64,000 bases of DNA from Bacteroidales bacterium (GTDB lineage: Bacteria; Bacteroidota; Bacteroidia; Bacteroidales; P3). A program made the position numbers and the translations under genes. The stretch is taken from assembly GCA_009785425.1 (NCBI GenBank), contig WQWI01000001.1, forward strand, positions 62,001-126,000, read 5' to 3'. The notes below the pieces were generated by a model, which saw only the letters and a program-made list of their open reading frames with translations, did not search any database and had not been told where the DNA came from. This document shows, in pieces, positions 16,442 through 26,000 of this stretch. How positions within the stretch are numbered: position 1 is the stretch's first letter; each line of letters begins with the position of its first letter.

Positions 16442-19204
16442 TTAAAAATTGTATTGTTCTCTGTGTGTTCGTCTTCTGTCATACTTCATCACATCGCCAA
16501 GCATATTTGAATTGAGCCTGATACCGAAACTCCATTCTCTGAACTGTCCGAACGGAGCCCATGTAAACGTCATTGTCCAACAACACAGATCTCGCGTGAC
16601 ATTGAACATGGTATGAGCTAATTGTCGATTGGTAAAATCGTATCCGGAAGTGAATGAAATATGCCATTTATCCGTCAAATTGACATGACCGCTGAACGAT
16701 AAAGTTTGCATAATCGTTCGATCATAATCTCTCCAAACCACAGATTCTCCAACTAACGGACGTCCCCAAATGTCAGTTCGTTGATAGCCGGGACGGAAAT
16801 TGCCTCTATAATTGATGTTGTAACTCACATTCAACGACCATTGTGGAGCAAACGTTGCCCGTTGCATAAAAATATCATCGCTTCCGGCTCCTTGCTCGGC
16901 TCTCTCTGCTCGATCTCTAGAACTTCTAGACCAACTAAAACCTGTACTCATACCTTCGCTTTCTCGCAATAAAAATCTTCGTCTACCCTCGCTCGGTTGT
17001 TGCCACATAAACGTGTTGATACGTGTGATACGAAGAGCACCTCCCGGTAAAGTATCTATCGCTCGAGCATACATATCAAATCGAGCATTGAAATTAATAG
17101 AGAGGTTTCCAAAAAGTCTTGTTGAGCCTGACACGTTGATAGGTGCCCAGTTCAAAGAATCCGCCGCAAGATTGTACGATGTGGAAATTTGCAATCGATC
17201 AATCAGTCTAACTCTCCGTTCTCCTCTAACCGTATCACTTCGATCTCTAACTTTCATCTCAAAGTTGTTGCCAAGTGAGAAATTTATACTTCCGCTTAGC
17301 CCTCCGGTTGGAAATCCGGCCGGACTTCCATCAAACAAATTATACCGTGTATATGTTCCGTCTAAATCTTGAAAATAACGAAACCCGGATCTATATCCTG
17401 CTCGCCCTTCAACAAAATCCGGACTAATCGAAAAACCGATACTCGGTGTTGCAACATGTCGAAACGCTCGGATAGGTCCACGATTGAATCGAGAAATACC
17501 AAATAATGTCGTACTTAAAGATGTTGTATAACTGTAACTTCGCGATGCAAAAAACCCATGTTCGGTATGAATAATTGCGTTTCTCTGAACATTGGGAATA
17601 GTATCTATTCTGATTAGTTCGTCGTTCTCGTCAAATATATTCTCATATCTAAAGCCAATTGTATCCAAGCCTCTGTGATTTTTTCTAAAATTCCAATGTT
17701 CGGTTAGTTGTATCGAATGGCTCCAGTTTACATGCCCATTGAGAATCCTTATATTCAAATCCATCGGGATATTGTGTCTCATGCCGTTTACCATATCTTG
17801 AAATATCTCCGGTATCCAAAACGCACTATCGTTTCCGCTTACTCTATTTACGGCATTCATAGAGTATCCGATTCTAAAACTTTCGTACCATCTTCGAGCT
17901 CCAACCTGGACTCTGCGTTGAAACGGGAAAATAGGTCTCATCGAAAGATTGACGGAAGGGAGCGTTGCGTTTATATTACCTGTTGTGATGTTGTAATCCA
18001 AACTTGCGGTTGCAGCAAGGTTAAAACGACCAAAACGCAGTTGATAAGCGATGTTTGAAGTGGACTGATTGTTAAAGTGGTCGGCGATATTTAAGCTATA
18101 CCGTTGTGAGGCGGTATTAAAAAAGTTTACACTCGCAGAAAACGAACTGTTTTGGTTAGCTTCCGGAGCCTGTGAGTGGGTCCAACCCAATCGAAAGCTC
18201 CTGGTTTGTCCGAACGCATGCGGTCCTTCCATTACACCTCTCTCACCACTCGGCACCATTCCAAGACTAATGTTGAAGTTGCCGCTAAATCTGTAACGAA
18301 GTGCGTATTGCCAAGTGTTTCGGAGTGCCCAGTCGCCACGCGAATAGATGTCTCCTTCTATTCTCCAATGTACAAAATCGTTGATTGCCCAATAAAATCC
18401 ACCACCTCGAAGGAAAAAGCTCGCATTTTGACCGTGAGTTTCGCCATACGTTGGAACAAGTATTCCCGATGCGTACCGACTTGTATTTGGAAACAGTCCG
18501 AATGGTACGGCAAGCGGAGTCGGCACATTATTCAAAAACATCATGGCTCCACCTGTAACTACTTTATCGTTAGGTATAATTCTGGCACGACGTGCAACTA
18601 TATACCAATGCGGATCTTCCAGCGGACAAGTCGTGAAACGTGCTCGCTGTACGAAAGCCGTATTATCCGGAAATTTTTTCACCCTTTCACCGTGAATAAA
18701 CATTTCGTCTTCTTGAGTTATGATGTATCGGATACGAGCCTTTCTTGTTGCAAGATTGTAAGTCAACTCTCGGGCTTCAAACGTTTGTCTGGAATCTCTG
18801 AAAAAAGGACGGTCAATCTCTTGTCCAAGCGAGTCAACCCTCGGAAAAGCACTCAACTCATCTCTATCGAAATGCACATTTATTCTTGCTGCTGTCAGTT
18901 CAATATCTTGATAGTTGACTTGTGCTCTTTCGAAAAGATGGACCGTATTTGTTCGTAAATCAAAAAAAATCGAATCTTGGGCTTGATAGTCAATTCTACT
19001 TTCAATTGCAGATTGCGAACGTGGTATCGAAGGGCGGTTTTCCTCTAAATTTACAGTATCATTCGGAAGTAAGGCAAGAGTATCGTTTTGGATGGAATCT
19101 TGATAATCGTTCTGCACTCCGGCAACGGTATCTTCGCCAAATACCAAACAAGGCATGGCAACACATAATATGAACGATATTAAAATTTTTCTCAGCAATT
19201 TCAA
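16442..19204 (-). CDS. lptD: LptD-like outer-membrane LPS assembly protein (OstA-like N domain)
   Basis: LptD inserts lipopolysaccharide into the outer leaflet of the outer membrane. The 920-aa protein begins with a signal peptide (KLLRKILISFILCVAMPC), then an OstA-like jelly-roll region (about residues 60-200, e.g. VHLFERAQVNYQDIELTAAR) and a long C-terminal beta-barrel with alternating strands ending in an aromatic residue (EQYNF). The start is a choice. The ORF-track start at 19444 and the ATG at 19252 both lie upstream of the minus-strand promoter at 19240-19247, so the TTG at 19204, giving MKLLRKIL, is preferred. It is divergent from the amidase operon and followed by ridA. Confidence 0.88.
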   Translation of the reverse strand: MKLLRKILISFILCVAMPCLVFGEDTVAGVQNDYQDSIQNDTLALLPNDTVNLEENRPSIPRSQSAIESRIDYQAQDSIFFDLRTNTVHLFERAQVNYQDIELTAARINVHFDRDELSAFPRVDSLGQEIDRPFFRDSRQTFEARELTYNLATRKARIRYIITQEDEMFIHGERVKKFPDNTAFVQRARFTTCPLEDPHWYIVARRARIIPNDKVVTGGAMMFLNNVPTPLAVPFGLFPNTSRYASGILVPTYGETHGQNASFFLRGGGFYWAINDFVHWRIEGDIYSRGDWALRNTWQYALRYRFSGNFNISLGMVPSGERGVMEGPHAFGQTRSFRLGWTHSQAPEANQNSSFSASVNFFNTASQRYSLNIADHFNNQSTSNIAYQLRFGRFNLAATASLDYNITTGNINATLPSVNLSMRPIFPFQRRVQVGARRWYESFRIGYSMNAVNRVSGNDSAFWIPEIFQDMVNGMRHNIPMDLNIRILNGHVNWSHSIQLTEHWNFRKNHRGLDTIGFRYENIFDENDELIRIDTIPNVQRNAIIHTEHGFFASRSYSYTTSLSTTLFGISRFNRGPIRAFRHVATPSIGFSISPDFVEGRAGYRSGFRYFQDLDGTYTRYNLFDGSPAGFPTGGLSGSINFSLGNNFEMKVRDRSDTVRGERRVRLIDRLQISTSYNLAADSLNWAPINVSGSTRLFGNLSINFNARFDMYARAIDTLPGGALRITRINTFMWQQPSEGRRRFLLRESEGMSTGFSWSRSSRDRAERAEQGAGSDDIFMQRATFAPQWSLNVSYNINYRGNFRPGYQRTDIWGRPLVGESVVWRDYDRTIMQTLSFSGHVNLTDKWHISFTSGYDFTNRQLAHTMFNVTRDLCCWTMTFTWAPFGQFREWSFGIRLNSNMLGDVMKYDRRRTHREQYNF

Positions 19205-19213
19205 AAATTTTCG

Positions 19214-19221
19214 TATCTTTG
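19214..19221 (+). promoter_or_regulatory. -7 promoter element (TATCTTTG) for the amidase-mce-hydF operon
   Basis: TATCTTTG lies about 40 bp before the ATG at 19263. It faces the lptD promoter, and the two predicted transcripts overlap by a few bases at their 5' ends. Confidence 0.65.
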
Positions 19222-19239
19222 CAGGGTTAAAATAAACTA

Positions 19240-19247
19240 CAAAGATA
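19240..19247 (-). promoter_or_regulatory. -7 promoter element (TATCTTTG, minus strand) for lptD-ridA
   Basis: The minus strand reads TATCTTTG. The expected transcript start near 19233 leaves about 30 nt before the TTG at 19204 and excludes the ATG at 19252. Confidence 0.6.
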
Positions 19248-19262
19248 AGCATTTTTTGCGAC

Positions 19263-20477
19263 ATGAAAAAATACAAACTCAAACTTGTGGGAAAATGGGT
19301 TGTTTTTGTCTTGTTTTTAGGGCTCAGCAGCGGTCTTTTAGCAAACTCAAGACCTTGGGTGGTCGTGATTGACCCCGGACACGGCGGAAGAGACCCTGGA
19401 GCCGTCGGACGAATCTCGAGAGAAGCCGACATCAATCTTGCCATCTCTTTGGGACTTGGAAGAAAAATTCAAGAAAATTTGAGTGATGTAAACGTCCATT
19501 TTACACGAACGGAAGATGTGTGTGTACCCCTTTGGCAGCGTCCGCAAATGGCAAACAGACTCAATGCCGATTTGTTTATTTCCATTCATGTCAATTCCAG
19601 CAATCACAGAAGGGGTACGCCTTATCCACGAGGATTTGAAACCTACGTGATGGGATTACACAGAACTGCCGAAAATCTTGCTGTTGCTCAAAGAGAAAAC
19701 GCGTCAATTTTTTTAGAGGAAAATTATGCCTATTTTTATCAGGGATTTAATCCGAATTCACCGGAAGCATACATCATTTTTTCATTGTTTCAGAGTGCTT
19801 ATTTGGAGCAAAGTTTGGATTTTGCATCACGCCTGCAGGCTCATAAAGCCAAGCATATTCCGTCGGTATGCAGAGGCGTAAAGCAAGCAGGATTTTTAGT
19901 ATTGCACGGTACAACCATGCCTGCAGTTCTGACCGAAATAGGATTTATCAACAATCCCGAAGAAGAAAGATTTATGAATTCGCCGGAAGGTCAGGAAAGA
20001 ATCATACGAGCGTTGTTTGACGCATTCAAGGAATATAAACAAGCCGTTGACAGACTTGGCGGTCGTCTCGAAATAGCAACTGTACAACTCGATACTGCAA
20101 GACCAACAGTTGCCACAGTCGAACGACTTTTCCCGCCTTCTCAGACATCAACACAAAGCACACCGGCACACGTTTCAGCAAATAATCCCCCGCAAAATCC
20201 TAATCCGAAAATTGTTTACAAAGTTCAGTTTGCTTCATCATCGGTGGAGATTCCGTTAACTGACCCAAGGTTTAGAGGCATTGAAAACCCGGGCATATAC
20301 TTCCATCAAGGTGCTTTCAGACTCACAGCAGGTGCTGCAAGTTCGACGGAAGAAATCACACCGACATTGCGAGAAATACAAAATAGAGGCTATCAAGATG
20401 CTTTTATTGTAGTATTCAAAGACGGGGAACGTATTACAACAGCAGAGGCTTTGCGAATTTTACAAAGCCGAAATTAA
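19263..20477 (+). CDS. N-acetylmuramoyl-L-alanine amidase with C-terminal SPOR domain
   Basis: A periplasmic zinc amidase (Amidase_3 family, AmiA/B/C type) that cleaves the bond between peptide stem and muramic acid during cell division. The 404-aa protein has a signal peptide (SGLLANSRP), zinc ligands in DPGHGGRDPG, E in SREADINLA and H in FISIHVNSS, and the catalytic glutamate in LTEIGFINN. The C-terminal 85 residues (KVQFASSSVEIPL...DAFIVVFKDGERITTAEA) form a SPOR domain that binds denuded glycan strands at the septum. It is first in an operon with the MCE gene (10 bp gap) and hydF. Confidence 0.95.
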   Translation: MKKYKLKLVGKWVVFVLFLGLSSGLLANSRPWVVVIDPGHGGRDPGAVGRISREADINLAISLGLGRKIQENLSDVNVHFTRTEDVCVPLWQRPQMANRLNADLFISIHVNSSNHRRGTPYPRGFETYVMGLHRTAENLAVAQRENASIFLEENYAYFYQGFNPNSPEAYIIFSLFQSAYLEQSLDFASRLQAHKAKHIPSVCRGVKQAGFLVLHGTTMPAVLTEIGFINNPEEERFMNSPEGQERIIRALFDAFKEYKQAVDRLGGRLEIATVQLDTARPTVATVERLFPPSQTSTQSTPAHVSANNPPQNPNPKIVYKVQFASSSVEIPLTDPRFRGIENPGIYFHQGAFRLTAGAASSTEEITPTLREIQNRGYQDAFIVVFKDGERITTAEALRILQSRN

Positions 20478-20487
20478 GTCATCACGT

Positions 20488-21387
20488 ATGAAGATATCCA
20501 AAGAAATAAAAATTGCGATTGTTTCCATTGCAACAATTATAGCGTTCATTCTCGGAGCAAATTTTTTGAAAGGGCGAAACTTTTTTAAACCCGAAACAAC
20601 GTTTTTTGCCTTTTTCGACAATGCCAATAATCTGACACCATCGGCTTCTGTGTTTTTCAGAGGCATGAATGTCGGACGTGTCACCCGCCTGGAGTTTACC
20701 GGTGCGGAGAATCCTCAAATTAGAGCAACAATCGTGATTAACGAGCGTTTAAGTGTTCCAAAAAATTCTGTTGCGCGCATTGCCGTAGGCGATTTGTTCG
20801 GAACAAGAATTATTGAGCTAATGTTTAGTGACGAAACAGAGTTTTTGAGAAACGGCGACACGTTGATTGGCGAAATAGAAACGGGTTTTATGGAAGAAAT
20901 TGCAACGCAGCTAATGCCCGTTGCGAGTAGAGTCGAGAGTTTAGCAATATCTTTAGATTCGCTGGTCATGACGATGAATGCGATGTTCAACGAACAAGCA
21001 CAACAGGAAATTCAAAACAGCATTCAAGATCTGAGCATATCGCTGAACAATGCGAGAAACCTAACCTCAACAGCAAATAGAATGCTGGCAGATCAACGCG
21101 AAAATGTGAACGAAATTCTCACAAATTTTGCAGAAATCAGCAATAATCTGAACAATGTAGATTTTGCAAGCACTGTGAACTCTCTGCAAAACACACTTGC
21201 TCAAGCCGACACGCTGATCCAACGACTAAACGAAGGTGAAGGCACATTAGGGCTGCTTTTGAATGACGAAAGACTTTACGAAGAGTTGACCAATTCTGCT
21301 GCAAATTTGAGCCGACTTTTGGAAGATTTGAAGACCAATCCGAGACGTTATGTAAATTTCTCGCTATTCGGACGAAATCGGGATTAA
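20488..21387 (+). CDS. MCE/MlaD family lipid-transport protein
   Basis: A 299-aa protein with an N-terminal transmembrane helix (IKIAIVSIATIIAFILGANF), one MCE domain (about residues 35-115: AFFDNANNLTPSASVFFRGM, NVGRV) and a long helical C-terminal part rich in N, Q and L, probably a coiled coil across the periplasm. In the Mla and related systems such proteins are the periplasmic substrate-binding part of an ABC transporter that moves phospholipids between membranes. The ATPase and permease partners are not in the window. It sits between the amidase and hydF with gaps of 10 and 3 bp. Confidence 0.9.
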   Translation: MKISKEIKIAIVSIATIIAFILGANFLKGRNFFKPETTFFAFFDNANNLTPSASVFFRGMNVGRVTRLEFTGAENPQIRATIVINERLSVPKNSVARIAVGDLFGTRIIELMFSDETEFLRNGDTLIGEIETGFMEEIATQLMPVASRVESLAISLDSLVMTMNAMFNEQAQQEIQNSIQDLSISLNNARNLTSTANRMLADQRENVNEILTNFAEISNNLNNVDFASTVNSLQNTLAQADTLIQRLNEGEGTLGLLLNDERLYEELTNSAANLSRLLEDLKTNPRRYVNFSLFGRNRD

Positions 21388-21390
21388 ATC

Positions 21391-22590
21391 ATGTTTACAA
21401 TCGGTATTTTCGGACGACGAAATGTTGGTAAAAGCTCCCTCATCAACGCTCTGACTGAACAAAATTTAGCCATTGTTTCCGACATTGCCGGAACAACCAC
21501 CGATCCTGTCAAAAAATCCATCGAATTGTCTCACATCGGAAAGTCTGTAATCATTGATACTGCAGGATTTGACGATGATAGTGAATTGGGCAAACAACGT
21601 ATCGAAAAAACCAAACAGGTTTTACAAACCATCGACTTTGCGATTTTGGTTTTTAGCGAAAATCAATTTGGAAGTCATGAAAACGAATGGATTGAAAATT
21701 TTCAAACGTTTGATGTTCCCTTTATCATTGTTCACAATAAATGTGATTTGGAACCCGTAGGGGCAAATAATTATTTGCCCCTACACCACACCGTTATTGA
21801 CGTTTCCGTAAAAGAAAAAATCAATTTGCAAGCAATTTTTGATGAAATAGTGTCGTCATTCCCGCGTAAGCGGGAATCCCATAGCAAGGGGGTTGCGGAA
21901 CAAGTCCGCAATGACGGTCTTGTGGCTGATTTGATTTCCCCCAACGACATCGTAATCTTGGTTACCCCTATAGATTCCGAAGCCCCCGTTGGGCGTTTGA
22001 TTTTACCGCAAGTGCAAACCATTCGTGCAATTTTAGACGAAAACGCCATCGCAATAACCTGCAAAACCGAGCAACTGCAACAAACTCTCAACACTCTAAA
22101 AACACCGCCCGCATTAGTGATTACCGATAGTCAGGCATTTGCAGAAGTGGAGGCAATTGTTCCAAAAGATTGTAATTTGACAAGTTTCAGTATTTTATTG
22201 GCTCGTCAAAAAGGCGATTTTTCAACCTACTTGAAAGGTACGCCACATATTGGCAAACTAAACGACGGTGACAAAATTCTCATTTTGGAATCGTGCACAC
22301 ATCAAAGCACCTGCGAAAATATTGCTCGTGTGAAACTTCCGAATTTGCTAAAAAAACAAACGGGAAAAACTTTGCAGTTTGACATTATCTCAGGATTATC
22401 TCCACTTCCCGATGACTGGGAGACTTATGCTATGGTATTTCAATGCGGTGCATGTATGATCACACAAAAACAATTGCACAACCGCCTAAAACCCTTTATT
22501 GACAAAGGAATTCCTGTATCTAACTTCGGTATGGCTTTCGCCTACTTGAATGGTATTTTCGAGCGTGCAGTGTCGTCATTGCGAGCGTAG
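21391..22590 (+). CDS. hydF: [FeFe] hydrogenase maturation GTPase HydF
   Basis: HydF is the scaffold on which HydE and HydG build the di-iron subcluster before transfer to the hydrogenase. The 399-aa protein has the GTPase motifs GRRNVGKS, DTAGFDD and HNKCDL, a dimerisation domain, and the C-terminal cluster site CTHQSTC and CGACM (the usual histidine before CxxC is Q here). Two palindromic repeats are read in frame: residues about 123-131 (VGANNYLPL) and 155-175 (SFPRKRESHSKGVAEQVRND). The last five residues, SSLRA, and the stop codon come from a third repeat. The core motifs are intact, so the protein is probably active. It is last in the operon with the amidase and MCE genes. Confidence 0.94.
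   Translation: MFTIGIFGRRNVGKSSLINALTEQNLAIVSDIAGTTTDPVKKSIELSHIGKSVIIDTAGFDDDSELGKQRIEKTKQVLQTIDFAILVFSENQFGSHENEWIENFQTFDVPFIIVHNKCDLEPVGANNYLPLHHTVIDVSVKEKINLQAIFDEIVSSFPRKRESHSKGVAEQVRNDGLVADLISPNDIVILVTPIDSEAPVGRLILPQVQTIRAILDENAIAITCKTEQLQQTLNTLKTPPALVITDSQAFAEVEAIVPKDCNLTSFSILLARQKGDFSTYLKGTPHIGKLNDGDKILILESCTHQSTCENIARVKLPNLLKKQTGKTLQFDIISGLSPLPDDWETYAMVFQCGACMITQKQLHNRLKPFIDKGIPVSNFGMAFAYLNGIFERAVSSLRA
21757..21784. repeat. GTAGGGGC-arm palindrome inside hydF
   Basis: A perfect 28-bp palindrome, half-site GTAGGGGCAAATAA, directly after the GTPase G4 motif NKCD. It is read as PVGANNYLPL. Confidence 0.9.
21854..21916. repeat. TCATTCCCGC-arm palindromic repeat inside hydF
   Basis: A 63-bp element with ends CGTCATTCCCGC and GTCCGCAATGACG and an inner GCGTAAGCGG turn, read in frame in a linker between the GTPase and dimerisation domains. 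Confidence 0.9.
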
Positions 22591-22646
22591 CGAAGCAATC
22601 CCGTTGTCTTCTGGATTGCTTCACTGCTTTGCAGTTCGCAATGACG
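22574..22646. repeat. TCATTGCGAG-type palindromic repeat ending hydF
   Basis: A 73-bp inverted repeat: CGTCATTGCGAGCGTAGCGA and the opposite arm GCAGTTCGCAATGACG, with an inner GAAGCAATCC/GGATTGCTTC stem. Its TAG is the hydF stop codon. The element ends a few bases before the rnpB 3' end. Confidence 0.9.
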
Positions 22647-22651
22647 GTAAA

Positions 22652-23026
22652 AAAAAACGCTCTCATAAGCCGGGTTCTGTTTCTAATCTGTCATTTATCT
22701 CGACTTGCAATCACTTACAAACTCTATCGTTCGACCCCCCGTCGTCGCCCGAGCCCGGCTTAGCAGACGGTATATTTGAACTTTCAACCCATGAAGTTTA
22801 CCCCAAGCGTTTGTCGCCAAACGTTGCGGGAGCTCTTACCTCCCGTTTTCACCCTTACTCTTCGATGCTTCGGCTATGCTCAGCACATCGCATCTTGAAG
22901 CGGTAATTTTCTGTGGCACTTGTTGTCGTTGCGTTGCAACGCCTTCCCGTTAGGAAGCATGGTGGCTCAGTGTTGCCCGGACTTTCCTCTGCAAAAAATT
23001 ACAGCGACAGATCGGAGCGTTTTTTC
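22652..23026 (-). ncRNA. rnpB: RNase P RNA (rnpB)
   Basis: RNase P RNA is the ribozyme that trims tRNA 5' leaders. On the minus strand the conserved 5' block GAGGAAAGTCCGGGCAACAC is followed by GCCACCATGCTTCCTAACGG, and the 3' block CAGAACCCGGCTTATG pairs back (P4 region). The ends form a P1 stem from AAAAACGCTC and GAGCGTTTTT, whose U-rich 3' side also looks like a terminator. GGGTGAAAACGGGAGGTAAG and the GGTAAACTT region match the bacterial type A core. Ends are approximate (about 375 nt). A TATCTTTG promoter lies just upstream. The plus-strand ORF of 118 aa here is a shadow. Confidence 0.95.
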
Positions 23027-23034
23027 TTATAGCA

Positions 23035-23042
23035 CAAAGATA
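23035..23042 (-). promoter_or_regulatory. -7 promoter element (TATCTTTG) for rnpB
   Basis: The minus strand reads TATCTTTG about 10 bp upstream of the predicted RNase P RNA 5' end, matching the expected spacing and supporting the end call. Confidence 0.7.
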
Positions 23043-23081
23043 AGCAAAAAAGATGAAACTGCCAAATTTTTGTGGTAGCTC

Positions 23082-26000
23082 CTAATTTTTCACAATCCGC
23101 TGTATAATCACGTGTTCTCCGGTATAAATTCGAAGAATGAACATACCTTTGGGCAGAGCAGACATATCTAAAACAACATTGTTTGTGTCAAATCTTCGCT
23201 CGCTCACACGACGCCCTCGCAAATCATACACAACCACTCTGTCAATCGGCGTATCGGGCGATTGAATGTAAAGCCTATCCGTTACCGGATTTGGAAACAC
23301 ATAAACCATTTGCGGCTCAACGATTTCAGGAGTGATAGAAGTAGCCTGTGTTTCATTAACTGTGATGTTCAGCGCTATCGTTTCTGTACCGAAATTACTT
23401 GTTATTCTTGCAACGAGTTCGTTATTTCCAACAGACATTATTTGTCGGATTCTATGACTTATCGTGTCTTGCGTAGTTGAAACGAGTAGTTGATCATTGA
23501 AAAACAAATCAAGTCGTGTATGCCTATTGGCAGCAACTCTTACGTTTATGTCCTCGCCCATTTTGATAATTTGATTATCAACGTTTAGCGAGAAATACGG
23601 CGGAACAATAATATCCGGTATTTCGAACCTTGAACCTCTCGTAAACATAGCAAATCTTCCTGGCGGAATGTTGTTGAACTGCCAGTTTCCGCTTGTGATA
23701 TCTATATGAGGAGGAAAAACATCGCAAGCTGGAAATGCGTTGTAATACCTACCGAGTGGCACACTTTGAACAAGTATATTTTGTGTTACTACATCAAGGT
23801 TTGAAACCGCTATCATAGCGTGCTCTCCATTTTGTGAATGCGTCCATCTCAATCTTCCTTGGTTTCCTGTGCCCACCCAGGCAGTTTGTGGAAATCTCAT
23901 AGCAGGGTGTGTTGTTCTAAAATGAATAAGTGTGCTAAACACATTGAACAAGTTTTGGCGACGTGGGTCTTCCAATAAATCCCAAGGAATCGGCATTCGT
24001 CCCGTACGACACTCTTCGCCACCGTGATGCCCTTCGCCGGTGTAGCGATTATAACAAAAATTGATGGGCCAATGATAACCAATTTCGCCAAATTGCCAAA
24101 TCATTCTTGGTCCGGGAGGCGTTGTAAGGAATATGTTTGCCGTGGCGGCCATACGTAGCAACATCTCTGTGGTATCTCTTGGGTTAGGATATCCGTGGTT
24201 ATTGTGTCCCCATTGGTTACTATTATTCAAAACCCGATAAGGCACACGTTGCTCATCGTGGCTTTCCATATAAGAAATGAAATTTCTTCCTGAGTTCCAA
24301 GCATCAACAATATTATAACCACCTTGACCAGTTCCATCACTTGGCCAGCCCATTGCTAACTCAGAAAATGCCCGCCCTGTGTTTCTCCAAAACATCAAAT
24401 CACACCAATACGACATATGATACTCTTCGTCACGATCTGAAAAATGTTCCATAATCAAAAAAGCGTTTGGATTTATCAGACGAACCTGAGATGCATACCA
24501 ACACAGGTTGTTGATACGTTCCTGGTCGAAACGATTCCACTCTGCCATATTGCCGAGCGATTGCCGTTGTGTAAACCCTTTTGAAAGGTCGAAACGGAAG
24601 CCGTCCAATCTGAATTCTTCCATCCAAAACATAATCGCACGACGAACCATATAGCGTGTAAACGGACTGCAATGGTTGAAATTTTCTCCAACACTGAAAG
24701 GGTGGTTTGCAATTTCATTGTGATATGGGCTATTGGGAGAGGGGTATCCGGGTAGGCGATCTCCAGGTCCTTGCCTCCACATTTGCACCGTTGGCGAATT
24801 TCCAAAAGAGTGGCTGTAAACCACGTCCAAAATCACAGCGATATTTCTGCGGTGTGCCTCGTTGATAAATCGTTTCAATTGCTCTCTTGTGCCATAAGCC
24901 TTGTCAACTGCGAAATAAAATGCCGGATTATAACCCCAACTATCATTGCCGTCGAATTCGTTTAGAGGTAATAATTTAATTGCATTCACGCCAAGGCGTT
25001 GCAGATAAGTCAAGGTGTCAAGTAGGGTTTCAAACGACTCGTGATGCAAGAAATCTCTAATCAACAATTCGTAAATCACTAAGTTTTCGCGAGGTGGCGG
25101 CACAAAATTGGTTTCGATCCAAGGGAAAGCCGGTCGGTTGGTTTGCAATACACCTGCAAAACTGTTGCTTCGTGCACCTGCCGGAAACGGCGGAAAACTG
25201 TTGTTAACCGTTGGAGGAATCCAGTGGTCGTTCCAAGGGTCAAGTACTAATTTTGAAAAAATATCTGTCGTTACGATTGTATCATCAACAATGTATTGAA
25301 ACGCATATTTTTTACCGGGCGTAAGCCCTGTAACTGTAAGCCAATAGCGGTCGCGAGGAAAGCGGTCGTTAGGGAAACCTCGCACTTCGCAAGGTCCTCC
25401 CACCGGTGGACTGCTATACCCGACATACCAATAATGACACAACATATTAACAACCAGATCAGCCGGCCAAGGAGAATTGCGTTGGCGTTTCATTTGAAAC
25501 TCGGGTAGTAGCCGCCAATCGTTGAAATCTCCAATCACAAAAATGTGACTTTTATGCGGTGCGGAAACAATGAACGTTACCGCTGTTCCGCACTCGTGAT
25601 AGTTTATACCGTCCGCAAAATCGTAAGGAATAATCGAGTCGAGCGTTTCGCCCCTTACTGCAAAAAAGATACGTTCTGTTTGAGTTAGCTCGCCTAATCT
25701 ACCAACTAATGTTGCGGTGTAGGAGCCTATCGGAAAACTTCCCGAAAACGAAATTATTGTGTCGTTTGCCACTTCGGCAACACGCTCGCTGTTGATATAA
25801 ATCGCCAGATTTGCGGGCTCGCTACTTTCTCCCGAAAACGTTATTTGCTCTCCTTCTACAAAAAGCCTATCGTTTGGTGGGGTTAGCATTCTCACGTTGA
25901 AGTCGGTTTCAAACACCGGAATAGAAATATCGTTGCCATATCCCGGCGGAAACTCCACATTACCTGCACCATTTCTGATAACGAGCATTATTTCCTGTAC

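Noticed and set aside
18176-18958. 260-aa plus-strand ORF opposite lptD
   Set aside because: Shadow of the lptD coding strand; no start signal, promoter or domain.
22550-22906. Plus-strand ORF of 118 aa overlapping rnpB
   Set aside because: It starts in the hydF end and a repeat and then runs antisense through the RNase P RNA gene; no protein features.
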